Assembly (NCBI GenBank): GCA_964455485.1
Contig: CAYVXT010000014.1
Coordinates: 1-6,669 of the forward strand
Length of the DNA stretch: 6,669 bases
Source: CAYVXT01 sp964455485
Lineage (GTDB): Bacteria > Patescibacteriota > Minisyncoccia > Phycocordibacterales > WO2-35-19
Direction of reading: 5' to 3'
Shown: piece after piece, positions 6,207-6,669 of the stretch
How positions within the stretch are numbered: the stretch's first letter is position 1
How the letters are laid out: every line of letters starts with the position of its first letter
Notes under the pieces: model-generated
Told to the model about the DNA's origin: nothing
Databases searched by the model: none
Seen by the model: the letters and a program-made list of their open reading frames with translations, nothing else
Translations under genes and position numbers: made by a program

Positions 6207-6669
6207 TTATATATTAAATAATGGTCTAATCACTCCAAGTCCTGCTAAACCTCCCAAGAAAGCAAAGATACCCAAACCTATTACCACGATTCCAGCAGAC
6301 TGGTAAAAGATTGGTGCAAATTTGCTGTTGGCAAATTTATACGAACTGAATGAAATTAATAGCAGCATTGGTAAAGTACCTAATGAAAACATCAGCATAA
6401 TTATACCACCTTGGAGCCAATTTCCACTGGCCAAAGAAGCAATTTGCATGGATTGTGTAAAGCCACAGGGAAGAAAAAAAGTGGCAATACCTGTGATCAA
6501 AGGAGCCCCAAAGCCCTGCTCTATTTTTGATATTTTTTGGAAAAAGCCATTTGGTAAGGTGAGTTGCAGTCTTTTAGTAAAGTCGAAAATTCCAAGGAGA
6601 TTAGCCCCTAAAATCACCATTACTAGAGCAGCAAACAGGCCAAGTGTGGCGGTTATAGTGTGGTTGATT
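6207..6669 (-). CDS. TauE/SafE family membrane protein, UreH-type, C-terminal part (cut by window edge)
   Basis: The frame is open to the right edge, so an internal Met at 6620 is not the start; the residues before it (TATLGLFAAL) continue a membrane helix. The visible 153 residues show hydrophobic segments at about 6-29, 55-80, 87-109 and 124-148. The segment before the third helix carries F-L-P67-C68-G-F-T-Q-S-M, and the third helix has FSLGTLPMLLL, both typical of the UreH-like branch of the TauE/SafE family (DsbD/CcdA-related fold), often linked with heavy-metal domains. Members are small-solute, sulfite or metal transporters; here the following cupredoxin gene, 5 bases away, points to copper rather than sulfite or urease maturation. 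C68 and nearby Met residues could contact metal, which is inference. The N-terminal half and any fused HMA domain lie outside the window. Confidence 0.9.
   Translation of the reverse strand, partial: INHTITATLGLFAALVMVILGANLLGIFDFTKRLQLTLPNGFFQKISKIEQGFGAPLITGIATFFLPCGFTQSMQIASLASGNWLQGGIIMLMFSLGTLPMLLLISFSSYKFANSKFAPIFYQSAGIVVIGLGIFAFLGGLAGLGVIRPLFNI

Larger units (their letters stand above)
1..6669 (-). other. Probable single transcription unit of eight co-directional genes
   Basis: All genes run the same way. Spacings in transcription order are 5, 33, -11, 2, 21, 4 and 37 bases. No hairpin followed by a T-run is visible in any gap, and no strong promoter either. The two longest gaps (5764-5796 and 80-116) are AT-rich and could hold weak internal promoters. 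The promoter of the unit must lie to the right of the window. Co-transcription is inferred from spacing only. No metal-responsive regulator or operator is visible. Confidence 0.6.

Noticed and set aside
6207..6620. Start of the TauE-like protein at the internal ATG at 6620
   Set aside because: The frame remains open to the right edge and the preceding residues continue a membrane helix, so the gene is cut by the window.
6207..6669. Sulfite exporter or urease accessory protein as a literal function
   Set aside because: These are family labels only; there are no urease or taurine/sulfite genes here, and the adjacent cupredoxin favours a metal role.

Overview
All genes read on the minus strand, in one tightly packed block with gaps of 2 to 37 bases and one overlap. 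No RNA gene, mobile element, repeat array or convincing terminator was seen. Composition is moderately AT-rich (by eye around 40% G+C, not computed). Most starts lack a clear Shine-Dalgarno sequence and the code is standard (TGA is used as a stop). Small single-function genes, near-zero spacing and the protein types resemble gene blocks from the Candidate Phyla Radiation (Patescibacteria, e.g. Paceibacteria/Nomurabacteria-like). That placement is an inference from style, not from a marker gene.

In transcription order (right to left) the window holds: a TauE/SafE (UreH-type) membrane protein cut by the right edge; a small membrane-anchored cupredoxin-like protein; a membrane-anchored DsbA-family thiol-disulfide oxidoreductase with a CPFC active site; a small unrecognised membrane protein with a GCAACGS motif; a three-domain multicopper oxidase with a complete copper ligand set and a Met-rich insert; a heavy-metal P1B-type ATPase; undecaprenyl-diphosphatase (UppP); and the first 26 codons of an unidentified charged protein cut by the left edge.

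The first five genes plus the ATPase look like a metal-handling operon acting at the cell surface. My reading is that the TauE-like protein and the cupredoxin move or hold Cu(I), the multicopper oxidase oxidises Cu(I) to Cu(II), the DsbA-like protein handles cysteines on the same face of the membrane, and the ATPase exports metal ions. The GCAACGS protein has no assigned role and is the best candidate for an undescribed component. Points worth checking: the ATPase carries DKTKTLT instead of the near-invariant DKTGTLT; its membrane ligands look Zn/Cd-type although its neighbours are copper proteins; and the cupredoxin has no histidine at all, leaving a Cys/Met-only site.

No stretch over 300 bases lacks a gene. 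The longest non-coding gaps are 80-116 and 5764-5796; both are AT-rich and contain nothing I can call.
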